From Clostridium merdae (lineage in GTDB: Bacteria > Bacillota > Clostridia > Oscillospirales > Acutalibacteraceae): a stretch of DNA of 64,000 nt. Location: assembly GCF_900176635.1 (NCBI RefSeq), contig NZ_FXLN01000003.1:620001-684000 (forward strand), given 5' to 3'. A program made the position numbers and the translations under genes. Shown here piece after piece: positions 51,070 through 59,225 of this stretch (position 1 is its first letter; every line of letters starts with the position of its first letter). Below the pieces are notes generated by a model. The model searched no databases. It had not been told where the DNA came from and was given only the letters and a program-made list of their open reading frames with translations.

Positions 51070-52002
51070 TTATTTCAGCAGTGCCTTTGCTTTGGCTACA
51101 ATGTTTTCCGGAGTCAGGCCGTAAATGCGGAACAGGTCTGCCGGCTTGCCGGATTTACCGAATTTATCCATAACACCAACGCGGTCAAACTTCGCGTTAG
51201 ATTTACCAGCCAATGCCTCTGCAACAGCAGAACCCAAGCCGCCAATGATGGAGTGCTCTTCTACCGATACGATAGCGCCGCACTTCTCAGCCATCTTCAA
51301 AATGGTCTCGTCATCGAAAGGCTTAATGGTGTGAACATTCACAACCGCAGCGCTAATTCCATCTGCAGCCAGCATTTCAGCAGCCTTAAGTGCTTCCGGA
51401 ACCATCAAACCAGTGGCAACGAGGCAAACGTCAGAGCCGTCTTTCATAATGTTTGCTTTACCGGGAATGAAGGGGGTATCATCTTCGGTAATTACATCGC
51501 AAACCGGGCGGGCAACGCGAATATAAACAGGGCCGTCAATTTCTGCCGCAGCAAAAACAGCCTTCTTTGTTTCAATGGGGTCGCAGGGAACAAAAATGGT
51601 CATGTTCGGAACAACGCGCATCAGAGCCAAATCTTCAATGGACTGATGGCTGCCACCGTCTTCACCAACGCAAAGACCGGAGTGAGACAGACCAAATTTA
51701 ACATTTGCATTTACATAGGCAACCGAGTTACGAATCTGCTCGTAAGCGCGGCCGGTACCAAACAGAGCAAAGGTGCTTGCAAAGGGAATGAGGCCGGAAT
51801 GAGCAAAGCCCGCAGCTGCGCAAACCATGTTTGCCTCAGCAATACCAAAGTTAAAGAAACGATCCGGATAGGCATCCAGGAACATGCTGCTCATTGTGGC
51901 GTGTGCCAAGTCGGCATCCATAGCCACAACTTTATCATTTTTAGCGCCTAGCTCAACAAGAGCCTCACCATATGCTACTCTTAACGATTTTTTCTCAGCC
52001 AT
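51070..52002 (-). CDS. Transketolase, C-terminal subunit
   Basis: A 310-aa half-transketolase carrying the pyrimidine-binding and C-terminal domains. SLRVAYGEALVELGAKNDKVVAMDADL opens the domain. The Glu activating ThDP sits in FFNFGIAEANMVCAAAGFA. SHSGLCVGEDGGSHQSIEDLALMR contains the conserved HxGxxxGEDGxTHQ-like loop. ATG at 52002 overlaps the end of the N subunit gene by 8 bp, so the two are coupled. In a sugar-import operon it probably acts on a dedicated ketose phosphate rather than in the central pentose pathway. Confidence 0.92.
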   Translation of the reverse strand: MAEKKSLRVAYGEALVELGAKNDKVVAMDADLAHATMSSMFLDAYPDRFFNFGIAEANMVCAAAGFAHSGLIPFASTFALFGTGRAYEQIRNSVAYVNANVKFGLSHSGLCVGEDGGSHQSIEDLALMRVVPNMTIFVPCDPIETKKAVFAAAEIDGPVYIRVARPVCDVITEDDTPFIPGKANIMKDGSDVCLVATGLMVPEALKAAEMLAADGISAAVVNVHTIKPFDDETILKMAEKCGAIVSVEEHSIIGGLGSAVAEALAGKSNAKFDRVGVMDKFGKSGKPADLFRIYGLTPENIVAKAKALLK

Positions 52003-52810
52003 TGATCTCAACCCCCAGTTCCTTCATTGCAGCTGCAAAGTCGTCGTTGTTCATCGGCTTGCCGTGCCAGCCGTGGTTATCTTCCATAAAGGAGATACCG
52101 TGGCCCTTGTGGGTGTGGCAGCAAATGAACTTCGGCTTACCAACTACCGGCTTATTGATTGCTTCGGTAAGCGCATCAATATCGTGGCCGTCTACTTCCA
52201 GGCATTCAAAGCCGAATGCACGGAATTTTTCAATGGGATCACCAACGCTCATAACCTGATCGTTGCTGCCGTCTATCTGAAGGTGGTTAAAGTCGAGAAG
52301 TACCGTAAGGTTATCCAGCTTGTAATGAGCAGCAGACATAGCTGCTTCCCAAACCAGGCCTTCCTGCATTTCACCGTCGCCGATGAGAGCAAAAACCCTG
52401 TAATCTGCTTTTTTGTATTTTGCTGCCAATGCCATACCGCCGGCAATTGCAATACCCTGGCCCAAAGAGCCGGTGTTGCAGTCAACACCCGGGGTTTTGG
52501 TCATGTCGGGGTGACCCTGCAGGTGAGAATCTGCCTGGCGAAGGTGATTAAGGTCTTCCTTCGGGAAAAATCCTTTTTCGGCCAGAACTGCATAAAGCGT
52601 GGGGCATGCGTGTCCCTTACTCATTACAAAACGGTCGCGGTTTTCCATGTGAGGATTCTTCGGATCGTACTTCATTACATTCTCGTACAATGCCACCAAA
52701 ATCTCTACGCATGAGAGGGATCCGCCGGGATGGCCCGACTGGCAAGCATAGAGCGATTTCAAAATATCGACTCGAAGCTGCTTGGCTTTTGCGTTCATTT
52801 CGCTGTTCAT
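51995..52810 (-). CDS. Transketolase, N-terminal subunit
   Basis: A 271-aa half-transketolase with the ThDP-diphosphate/Mg domain. GHPGGSLSCVEILVALY binds diphosphate, DRFVMSKGHACPTLYAVL follows, and the ThDP motif runs GDGEMQEGLVWEAAM to LLDFNHLQ. It needs the adjacent C subunit for activity. Start ATG with AAAGGAG at 8 bp. Split transketolases of this kind are common in clostridial and catabolic operons. Confidence 0.92.
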   Translation of the reverse strand: MNSEMNAKAKQLRVDILKSLYACQSGHPGGSLSCVEILVALYENVMKYDPKNPHMENRDRFVMSKGHACPTLYAVLAEKGFFPKEDLNHLRQADSHLQGHPDMTKTPGVDCNTGSLGQGIAIAGGMALAAKYKKADYRVFALIGDGEMQEGLVWEAAMSAAHYKLDNLTVLLDFNHLQIDGSNDQVMSVGDPIEKFRAFGFECLEVDGHDIDALTEAINKPVVGKPKFICCHTHKGHGISFMEDNHGWHGKPMNNDDFAAAMKELGVEING

Positions 52811-52829
52811 TTCGATTACTCCTTTACAA

Positions 52830-53666
52830 TTAACCCTTCACGGCCCCCGCGGTCAAGCCTTCCACCAAACGCTTCTGCGCGAAGAAAAACATGATGCAAA
52901 CGGGGATGATCGTTATGATTCCGCCAGCAGTTAGAAGATCCCACTGGACCCCCAGCTGACCGATCAGATTTTTTAGAGCCACAGGTATTGTGCGGTTCCC
53001 CTCATTGGTGAACATCACGGCGAAAGTGTATTCATTCCAGGAGGTCATGAAGATATACACACCCGTAGCAACAAGACAGGGTACCAGCACAGGGAAGATA
53101 ATGCGGGTAAATGCCTGCGCGCGATTGCAGCCGTCAACCATAGCGGCTTCCTCCAAAGACAAGGGCAGGTCGTTGATAAAGCCATTAAGCAACCATACCG
53201 AGAACGGAATGGTGAACGTGGCATAAGAAAGCACCAAAGATGCGGGGGTGTACAAAAGGCCCATACTACGCATGATAGCATAAAGCGGAATCAACAGCAA
53301 GACCGTAGGGAACATGTTATTGGTTAAAAATAACACCATAAATGCTTTTCTGCCGGCAAAGCGATAACGAGAAAACGCATAGGAAGCCAGCATTGAAACG
53401 GTCAAGGTAATCAGTGTGGTAATAATCGCAACCACAAAGCTGTTGCCCATGGGCTTTAAAAAGTTAAAATCTACAAAAAGCTTTCTGTAAGATTCAAAAG
53501 TCACGTCATGAGGCCAGTAGGTAACTACGCTGCCATAAAGCTCAGATTCCGGCTTAATGGAGGTAACAAACGTCCAATAAAACGGGAAGAGCAACAGCAG
53601 TAACATTACAAACAGAGGCAAGTAAAGCAAAAGAAAATTTTGCATGGGTGTTCTTTTATGCTGCAT
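52830..53666 (-). CDS. Carbohydrate ABC transporter permease (MalG/UgpE type)
   Basis: A 278-aa CUT1-type inner-membrane subunit with six membrane helices. The cytoplasmic EAA loop LSLEEAAMVDGCNRAQAF docks the ATPase. ATG at 53666 with GGAGG at 9 bp is chosen; the open frame extends into the preceding gene. It follows the first permease by 4 bp. No ATPase gene is in the operon, so a shared MsmX/UgpC-like ATPase from elsewhere is expected. Confidence 0.92.
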   Translation of the reverse strand: MQHKRTPMQNFLLLYLPLFVMLLLLLFPFYWTFVTSIKPESELYGSVVTYWPHDVTFESYRKLFVDFNFLKPMGNSFVVAIITTLITLTVSMLASYAFSRYRFAGRKAFMVLFLTNNMFPTVLLLIPLYAIMRSMGLLYTPASLVLSYATFTIPFSVWLLNGFINDLPLSLEEAAMVDGCNRAQAFTRIIFPVLVPCLVATGVYIFMTSWNEYTFAVMFTNEGNRTIPVALKNLIGQLGVQWDLLTAGGIITIIPVCIMFFFAQKRLVEGLTAGAVKG

Positions 53667-53670
53667 AACT

Positions 53671-54549
53671 TTACGCCTCCTGACTCGCAAACATATTTTT
53701 TAAATACGGAATCGCTACCAGCAACAACAAGAAAGTAAGCAGGAGCGACATAGTAGACGAATAACCCAAGTTCAAAGCATTCGCCTTGTTAAACACATAA
53801 ACGCTCAGGGTCTGCGATGCGTATGCAGGACCACCGCCCGTCATGTTGAAAATCACGTCCACCGAGTTTGCTACCCAAATAATACGCAGCAAGGTGGTGA
53901 CGAAAATTGTGTTCTTAATCGCAGGTATGGTAATGCGGAAAAGCTTCTGAAAGCTTGTGGCGCCGTCAATATCGGCCGCCTCATACAGTTCACCGGGCAC
54001 GCCCTGCAAACCGGCCAGAAGCATAAGGGCAAAGAAAGGAATTCCCTGCCAAATAATCGTAAGAATAACGGACGGCATAACCGTAGAATCCTGTGCTAGG
54101 AACGGAATGGGTGCCGAAATAAAACCAACCTTCATTAAAAGGTCGTTGAGCACGCCATAGCTGCCGTCGTAAATCCAGCGCCACATTAAACCAATGAGAA
54201 CGCCGGGGGTAACCCAAGGAATCAAGCTCACCGCACGCACAACACCACGGCCGCGGAAGCTCTTATTCAAAAGATTTGCCAGAATAAAGCCAAAAACAAA
54301 CTGGAAACCAACACCGAACACAACCCATAGGATTGTCCTCCAAAGGGATGCCCAGAACAGCTTATCCTGCAGCACATCAATGTAATTGGTAAACCCAACA
54401 AACCCGATGTCGCTTGGTCTTCTTAAATCATAGCTTTGAAAGCTCATTAGAACCGCATTAACAGCAGGGATTAAAACAACTGCGATAATAATAAGCACCG
54501 CAGGCGTGATCAGCAAATACGGCCAAATATTCGTCTTTTTACGCTGCAC
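53671..54549 (-). CDS. Carbohydrate ABC transporter permease (MalF/UgpA type)
   Basis: A 292-aa CUT1-type permease with six predicted helices. MSFQSYDLRRPSDIGFVGFTNY lies after the first helix, and the EAA loop is GELYEAADIDGATSFQKLFRITIP. It pairs with the MalG-type protein to form the channel for the sugar delivered by the lipoprotein encoded upstream. A strong hairpin at 54575-54613 precedes it. Confidence 0.92.
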   Translation of the reverse strand: MQRKKTNIWPYLLITPAVLIIIAVVLIPAVNAVLMSFQSYDLRRPSDIGFVGFTNYIDVLQDKLFWASLWRTILWVVFGVGFQFVFGFILANLLNKSFRGRGVVRAVSLIPWVTPGVLIGLMWRWIYDGSYGVLNDLLMKVGFISAPIPFLAQDSTVMPSVILTIIWQGIPFFALMLLAGLQGVPGELYEAADIDGATSFQKLFRITIPAIKNTIFVTTLLRIIWVANSVDVIFNMTGGGPAYASQTLSVYVFNKANALNLGYSSTMSLLLTFLLLLVAIPYLKNMFASQEA

Positions 54550-54574
54550 TGTAATTCACCTCTTTGAAAGATTG

Positions 54575-54613
54575 GGGCCGCGGCCGAACCAGATTCTCGA
54601 CCGGCCGCAGCCC
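54575..54613 (-). other. Intercistronic hairpin after the sugar-binding lipoprotein
   Basis: A GC-rich imperfect 12-bp stem (GGGCTGCGGCCG/CGGCCGCGGCCC) lies in the 84-bp gap. Such stems usually protect the upstream mRNA so the binding protein is made in excess over the permeases. Confidence 0.6.
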
Positions 54614-54633
54614 ACAGAGCCATTGCTTACCGT

Positions 54634-55926
54634 TTATTTCTTGCCGTACAGGCCTTCCTGCAGGGTCTTCATGGCGTCAGCAGCGCTTTCTTTGCCAGAG
54701 AGGGCAGAAGCAACTGTGTTCGGCCAAATGGTGCTGATCCACTCGGTGGTGGTGTCTTTAATCGGGATAATGCCCGCATAGGACTGACCAGCGATGGAAG
54801 CCTTCATGAATTTGTTCTCTTGGAACTCGGGAAGAGCCTGAACGGTTTTGCTTACAGGCACGTTGCCAGTAATTTTGCACCATTTCTCTTGGCCTTCGCC
54901 TGCTGCCAGGTAAGAAATCCACTCGAAAGCAGCGTCCTTATTTTTGCTGGCCTGGAAGATAACGTTCTCAGTGTCGCCCATAGAGGTCCACTGGCCCTTG
55001 CCCTTGGGGAAGGGGAATGCGTCAACGTCATCACCAAAGGTTTCAACCATGCCCTTGGAAGAGCCGGTGTGGTGAATGGTCATTGCTGTTTTGCCAGACT
55101 TAAAGTTTGCAATAATTTCATTAAAGCCGTCCTGTGTAGCGGTCGGAGGAACATAACCCTTTTTGTACAGGTCAATGTAGTCCTGCATGCCCTGAATAGA
55201 TTCAGCGCTGGTCATGTTCTCAAAGCTGCCGCCACGGCCATTGATGAAGCTGCCCCAAGGCTCTTGGCCGCCCTTTGCACCGCGCATACCAAAACCATAA
55301 ATATCGGTTTTGCCGTCGCCGTTGGTGTCCATGGTGGTCTTTTTGATTGCCTCAAGGAACTCTTCGTAGGTCTTGGGAACTTCTACGCCAGCCTTCTTGA
55401 AGATGGACGGGCGATAGTAAACGTACAGAACCTGAATGTTCCAGGGCATGACATACATTTTGTCAGAACCGCCGGCCTGCTTCATAATTTTGTAGATGTT
55501 ATCATCGATGTCTGTCTTCTTGTCCCAATTTGCAACGTAATCATCCAAGTTTGCAAGCAGGTTGTTTGCTGTAAACAGCGGGGTCGCCGTCAGCTTCCAA
55601 GCTGCGGTGTCGGGGCCGCCGCCGCCCATAACAGCGTTAAACAAGTTCTCGCTGTATGCGCCGCCATCCCAGGGGTATTCTTCTGCTTTTACGGTAATGT
55701 TCTTTTTGTTGGATTTGTTAAAATCCTCAACCATTTCCTTCATCTTAGCAGAGTACTCGGAGCTGTCTGCCCAGTACCAATGGGTAATGGTAACCGGTTC
55801 GCCACTTGCCGCTTTAGACTCTGTTGCGCTGGAAGCAGCGGGTTGTTTGGCGCAGCCGGCAAACGAGGTTGCCGCGATTGCAAGCGCCAGGGTAAGTGCC
55901 AGTACTTTTTTCCTTTTCACTTTCAT
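54634..55926 (-). CDS. Extracellular sugar-binding lipoprotein (SBP family 1)
   Basis: A 430-aa solute-binding protein anchored outside the membrane. The signal peptide ends at the lipobox FAGC with Cys25. The mature domain starts after a Ser/Ala linker with VTITHWYWADSSEYSAKMKEM, and contains the family-1 VYYRPSIFKKAGVEVPKTYEEF block. Trp-rich segments (VTITHWYW, EYPWDGGAY) would stack on sugar rings. The ATG touches AGGAGG; a GTG two codons downstream has ideal spacing. It follows the regulator by 5 bp. Ligand unknown. Confidence 0.93.
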   Translation of the reverse strand: MKVKRKKVLALTLALAIAATSFAGCAKQPAASSATESKAASGEPVTITHWYWADSSEYSAKMKEMVEDFNKSNKKNITVKAEEYPWDGGAYSENLFNAVMGGGGPDTAAWKLTATPLFTANNLLANLDDYVANWDKKTDIDDNIYKIMKQAGGSDKMYVMPWNIQVLYVYYRPSIFKKAGVEVPKTYEEFLEAIKKTTMDTNGDGKTDIYGFGMRGAKGGQEPWGSFINGRGGSFENMTSAESIQGMQDYIDLYKKGYVPPTATQDGFNEIIANFKSGKTAMTIHHTGSSKGMVETFGDDVDAFPFPKGKGQWTSMGDTENVIFQASKNKDAAFEWISYLAAGEGQEKWCKITGNVPVSKTVQALPEFQENKFMKASIAGQSYAGIIPIKDTTTEWISTIWPNTVASALSGKESAADAMKTLQEGLYGKK

Positions 55927-55931
55927 TCCTC

Positions 55932-56624
55932 CTAATATTTGGGCTGAGAATCGTCCAAGGCCTGCATAATGTGCCGCCGAGTCTCTTCCGCTGCGGCATC
56001 CGGGTTTTTATTCCGTATTGCCTCATAAATGCGGATATGAGCCGCGATTGCGCGCTGATGCGTGCCAGGAACATTCATCGTTTCGAGATATCCTTCCCGA
56101 ATCGATTCACAGATTAAAGGCAAAATGCGCATTAAAACGTCATTCTGCGTGCACTCTGCCACAGCGGTATGAAAGTCTACGTCGCGCGAAGGGTACTCGA
56201 GCCCATTAATGAGCTCCGCGGTTTCCATATCTTCTATCGCCTGGCTGAGCCTGTTAAGATTCTCGCTGGTGGCTCTTTGTGCCGCCAGCCTCGCGATTTG
56301 CGGTTCTATCAGAAGTCTGCTTTCGAGCAGGTTTTGAAGCAGCTTATTTGGATTTGCAAAGTGCAGGCCTAAGGGGTCATTCTTCAAGCCGGGGCTTTCA
56401 GAGATAAAAGTGCCCTTCCCCCTGTGAATTTCAACAACATTATCGGCAATCATCAGCTTGACCGCTTCCCTTACAGTGGAACGCCCTACGCCAAACATGA
56501 CCGAAAGTTCCCCTTCACTTGGAAGACGGTCGCCGGGTTTCAGATTTTTTTCCACAATCATTTCCTTTAGCTTTTTGGAAATTACGAGCGGAAGCTCTCT
56601 GGTCCCAAACAAAATTTGACTCAT
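55932..56624 (-). CDS. GntR-family regulator, FadR/FCD subgroup
   Basis: A 230-aa repressor-type protein. The N-terminal winged HTH has LPSEGELSVMFGVGRSTVREAVKLM and RGKGTFI. The C-terminal all-helical FCD domain has metal/ligand-type residues in DVDFHTAVAEC and later His residues (GTHQRAIAAHIRIYEAI). Such proteins usually respond to small organic acids or sugar acids. First gene of the operon it presumably controls. ATG at 56624 with GAGGAG at 7 bp. Confidence 0.92.
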   Translation of the reverse strand: MSQILFGTRELPLVISKKLKEMIVEKNLKPGDRLPSEGELSVMFGVGRSTVREAVKLMIADNVVEIHRGKGTFISESPGLKNDPLGLHFANPNKLLQNLLESRLLIEPQIARLAAQRATSENLNRLSQAIEDMETAELINGLEYPSRDVDFHTAVAECTQNDVLMRILPLICESIREGYLETMNVPGTHQRAIAAHIRIYEAIRNKNPDAAAEETRRHIMQALDDSQPKY

Positions 56625-56697
56625 GTTCACTCTCCTCGGCTTCCCCTGTTCGGTACATCTTGTTCCCTCTGGGCAAGATTTCGCATCAAACTAGGTT

Positions 56698-56756
56698 TTT
56701 GTGCAATAACACAAATTCAACGACTTGATTATACCAAACACAAAATTGAATTTCAA
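56698..56756 (-). promoter_or_regulatory. Operon promoter and candidate FCD-regulator operator
   Basis: TTGAAA (56751-56756), 17 bp, TATAAT (56728-56733) on the minus strand. Just downstream, TTTGTG-N6-CACAAA (56698-56715) forms an inverted repeat positioned to block elongation. Its size fits GntR-type sites. Confidence 0.65.
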
Positions 56757-56869
56757 GACTTTTTATAAATATATTTAGTTTATAGAATCAAATTTATAAA
56801 ATAACACTAAAAAACTACTAGATGTGATGTGACGTCTGACGACTGACATCCGATTAGATTTTGGCACTA

Positions 56870-57088
56870 CTAAAACAAATTCCAATATTTTCCTGATCTT
56901 CTCTTCTTACATTTTATTTCATACCGCTCACGCGCCGTAATCTCACCTCCAATCTTATTGTCTGCAAGCAAATTTAAAACATACGGAACTTTCCCATTCG
57001 TTTTATGAAAATTACACAACTCCCAAGCATCATTCATCATCAATTTGTAAACGATTTGAAAACCGCATGTTTCTGCTTGATTATACAA
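56870..57088 (-). CDS. Possible small protein or gene remnant
   Basis: A 72-aa frame with a protein-like composition (YNQAETCGFQIVYKLMMNDA, then a basic end ERYEIKCKKRRSGKYWNLF). It sits in the 660-bp AT-rich gap between the regulator and the alcohol dehydrogenase. No clear ribosome site is seen and no family is recognised; it may be the tail of a degraded gene. Confidence 0.3.
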   Translation of the reverse strand: MYNQAETCGFQIVYKLMMNDAWELCNFHKTNGKVPYVLNLLADNKIGGEITARERYEIKCKKRRSGKYWNLF

Positions 57089-57204
57089 GATTCGACTCTG
57101 AATGTCTTTATATTTTATGAAAATCGTTTTTTATAACGATTTGTATTTGAATTTTAGAAAACTCCTCATTGCTTTGAAAATAAAGGTATAATGCGCTCTT
57201 TGGC

Positions 57205-57233
57205 TTGACTTTACTACTACCCACATATAGAAT
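57205..57233 (+). promoter_or_regulatory. Promoter of the iron alcohol dehydrogenase
   Basis: TTGACT (57205-57210), 17 bp, TAGAAT (57228-57233), about 50 bp before the start codon. Confidence 0.7.
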
Positions 57234-57285
57234 AAAAGCAGAAAACGCACAGTTGTAGAATGCGAATCGAGAAAGGGTGTTTGTT

Positions 57286-58467
57286 TTGGAAAGTTTTGTG
57301 TACCAAGTACCAACCAAAGTGATTTTCGGTAGAGATGCAGAGCTGCAAATTGCACCGGAAGCCGTAACCCGCGGTATAAAACGTACGCTTTTGGTATATG
57401 GTGGCGGCAGCGTTGTAAAAAGTGGGCTGCTTGACCGAATGGAAAAATCTTTGGCGGAAGCAGGAATTGAAGTGCAAACCCTTGGAGGTGTGCAGCCGAA
57501 CCCGAGACTACAACTGGCAAGAATAGGCGTACGGCAGGCACTGGATTTTGGCGCAGATTTGATTCTGGCTGTGGGCGGCGGCAGTGTAATTGACACCGCT
57601 AAGGCAATTGCCATTGGTGCCGCAAACCCCGAAACCGACATTTGGGAATTTTGGCTGCGCAAGCAAACCGTTACCAAAGCATTGCCCGTAGCCGTAGTAC
57701 TTACCATTTCCGCAGCAGGCAGTGAAACAAGTGATTCCGCTGTTTTAACCGACGCAGATTCCAACACTAAGCGAGGCCTGAATACCCCGTTTAACCGTCC
57801 GGCATTCTCGGCTCTGAATCCGGAATTAACGATGACCCTTCCCAAATTCCAAATCGCCTGCGGAACCGTCGATATGATGATGCACACAATGGACCGCTAT
57901 TTTAACCCGGTGGTAACCAACCAAGTAACGGACGAGTTATCAGAAGCCTTGCTGCGTGTCATCATTCGCAATGGCCCTATCGCACTCCAGAACCCGAATG
58001 ACTATAATGCAATGAGCGAGCTGATGTGGGCAGGCAGCCTTTCTCACAATGAATTAACTGGCCTTGGTGGGCAAAAGGATTTTGCCCCGCACCAGTTAAG
58101 TCATGAGCTTAGCGGCCGTTTCGACGCAGCACATGGCGCAGCGCTCTCTGCCATTTGGGGCGCGTGGGCCTCCTATACCCGCCGAATAAATCCGGAGCGT
58201 TTTGCACAATTTGGCAAAAATGTATGGGGACTTACCGGCACAGATACAGAAGAGCTTTCGAAAGCTGCCATTGACGCTAGCAACCGTTTCTTCCGTTCGC
58301 TCGATATGCCAACGAACTTTACAGAACTAGGCATTGGCGTTCAATCTGACAAAGTAATCGAAGAGCTTGCGTGGAACTGCTCCTTTGGTGAAACCCGCAC
58401 TGTGGGAACCTTCCAAAAGCTCAACAGCAAAGATATGGAAGCAATTTATCATTTGGCGAATCATTAA
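57286..58467 (+). CDS. Iron-containing alcohol dehydrogenase, BdhA/YqhD type
   Basis: A 393-aa NAD(P)H-dependent dehydrogenase reducing aldehydes or ketones such as butyraldehyde or methylglyoxal. FVYQVPTKVIFG opens the protein. The cofactor motif is LAVGGGSVIDTAKAIAIG near 92-109. Metal ligands lie in CGTVDMMMHTMDRYF and in HQLSHELSGRFDAAHGAAL. The start is probably TTG at 57286 (AAAGGG at 8 bp, protein MESFVYQ); a GTG three codons earlier overlaps that site. The glyoxalase-fold gene follows after 76 bp. Confidence 0.93.
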   Translation: MESFVYQVPTKVIFGRDAELQIAPEAVTRGIKRTLLVYGGGSVVKSGLLDRMEKSLAEAGIEVQTLGGVQPNPRLQLARIGVRQALDFGADLILAVGGGSVIDTAKAIAIGAANPETDIWEFWLRKQTVTKALPVAVVLTISAAGSETSDSAVLTDADSNTKRGLNTPFNRPAFSALNPELTMTLPKFQIACGTVDMMMHTMDRYFNPVVTNQVTDELSEALLRVIIRNGPIALQNPNDYNAMSELMWAGSLSHNELTGLGGQKDFAPHQLSHELSGRFDAAHGAALSAIWGAWASYTRRINPERFAQFGKNVWGLTGTDTEELSKAAIDASNRFFRSLDMPTNFTELGIGVQSDKVIEELAWNCSFGETRTVGTFQKLNSKDMEAIYHLANH

Positions 58468-58543
58468 ATCTGGCTCATACACTTGTATTAGAAGATTATG
58501 AAGCTTTACAAACGTCTGCTCTATTTATGAAAGGGGATCTACG

Positions 58544-58909
58544 ATGAAATCAACTTTTCTGCATTTTAACTACAACGTGTTTGACTTGGAAAAAAGCCTC
58601 GAATTTTATAGCAAAGCATTAGGGCTAACAGAAAAACGCCGCAAAGTCGCTTCAGATGGTTCCTTTATCCTCGTATACTTAACGGATAGCGAGACTGGTT
58701 TTGAATTGGAACTGACATGGCTGCGTGACCGTAAGGAACCCTATAATCTAGGTGATAATGAAATTCACCTTGCCGTGCGTGTTCCAGATAAAAAAGAGGC
58801 TTATGAGCTACACAAAAGCATGGGCTGCATTTGCTATGAAAACCATGAGATGGACTTGTATTTTATCAATGACCCGGATGGGTACTGGATTGAGATACTC
58901 GATCGTTAA
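58544..58909 (+). CDS. Glyoxalase I-like (VOC) protein
   Basis: A 121-aa vicinal-oxygen-chelate protein of the lactoylglutathione-lyase group. MKSTFLHFNYNVFDLEKSLEFYSKALGL carries the first His, GFELELTWLRDRKEPYNLGDNEIHLAVRV carries Glu and His, and DPDGYWIEILDR the final Glu; these correspond to GloA metal ligands. Next to an aldehyde-reducing dehydrogenase, a shared role in methylglyoxal detoxification is plausible but inferred. AAAGGGG precedes the ATG. Confidence 0.88.
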   Translation: MKSTFLHFNYNVFDLEKSLEFYSKALGLTEKRRKVASDGSFILVYLTDSETGFELELTWLRDRKEPYNLGDNEIHLAVRVPDKKEAYELHKSMGCICYENHEMDLYFINDPDGYWIEILDR

Positions 58910-58933
58910 GAGATTTTATAAACACATAAACGT

Positions 58934-58966
58934 ACACCCCCTACTGATAAATTGGTAGGGGGTGTT
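58934..58966 (+). terminator. Terminator after the glyoxalase gene
   Basis: ACACCCCCTAC and GTAGGGGGTGT (11 bp, 10-nt loop) followed by TTTATAC. Confidence 0.88.
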
Positions 58967-59190
58967 TTATACTTATAAAATTTCTAAGTTTTTCTTTTAC
59001 TTGCGGGTAGAAAAATGAAACTGTAAGCCGTTATCAATCCATTATTAGAAAACTCTCACCGGCTTTCTAATGAACTGGTAGCTTTCATATTCTACTTCAC
59101 AATAATATAAAAGCCCTATTTTTAAAAATCCGACGAAACATGACGAAAGCAGTGATTATGTGATATTTTTTCTCATAATACAAATATATC

Positions 59191-59219
59191 TTGCAATTAT
59201 TGGTAAATAATGTTAATAT
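59191..59219 (+). promoter_or_regulatory. Sigma-A-like promoter of repeat copy C
   Basis: TTGCAA (59191-59196), 17 bp, TAATAT (59214-59219), conserved with copies A and B. Confidence 0.6.
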
Positions 59220-59225
59220 TGACCT

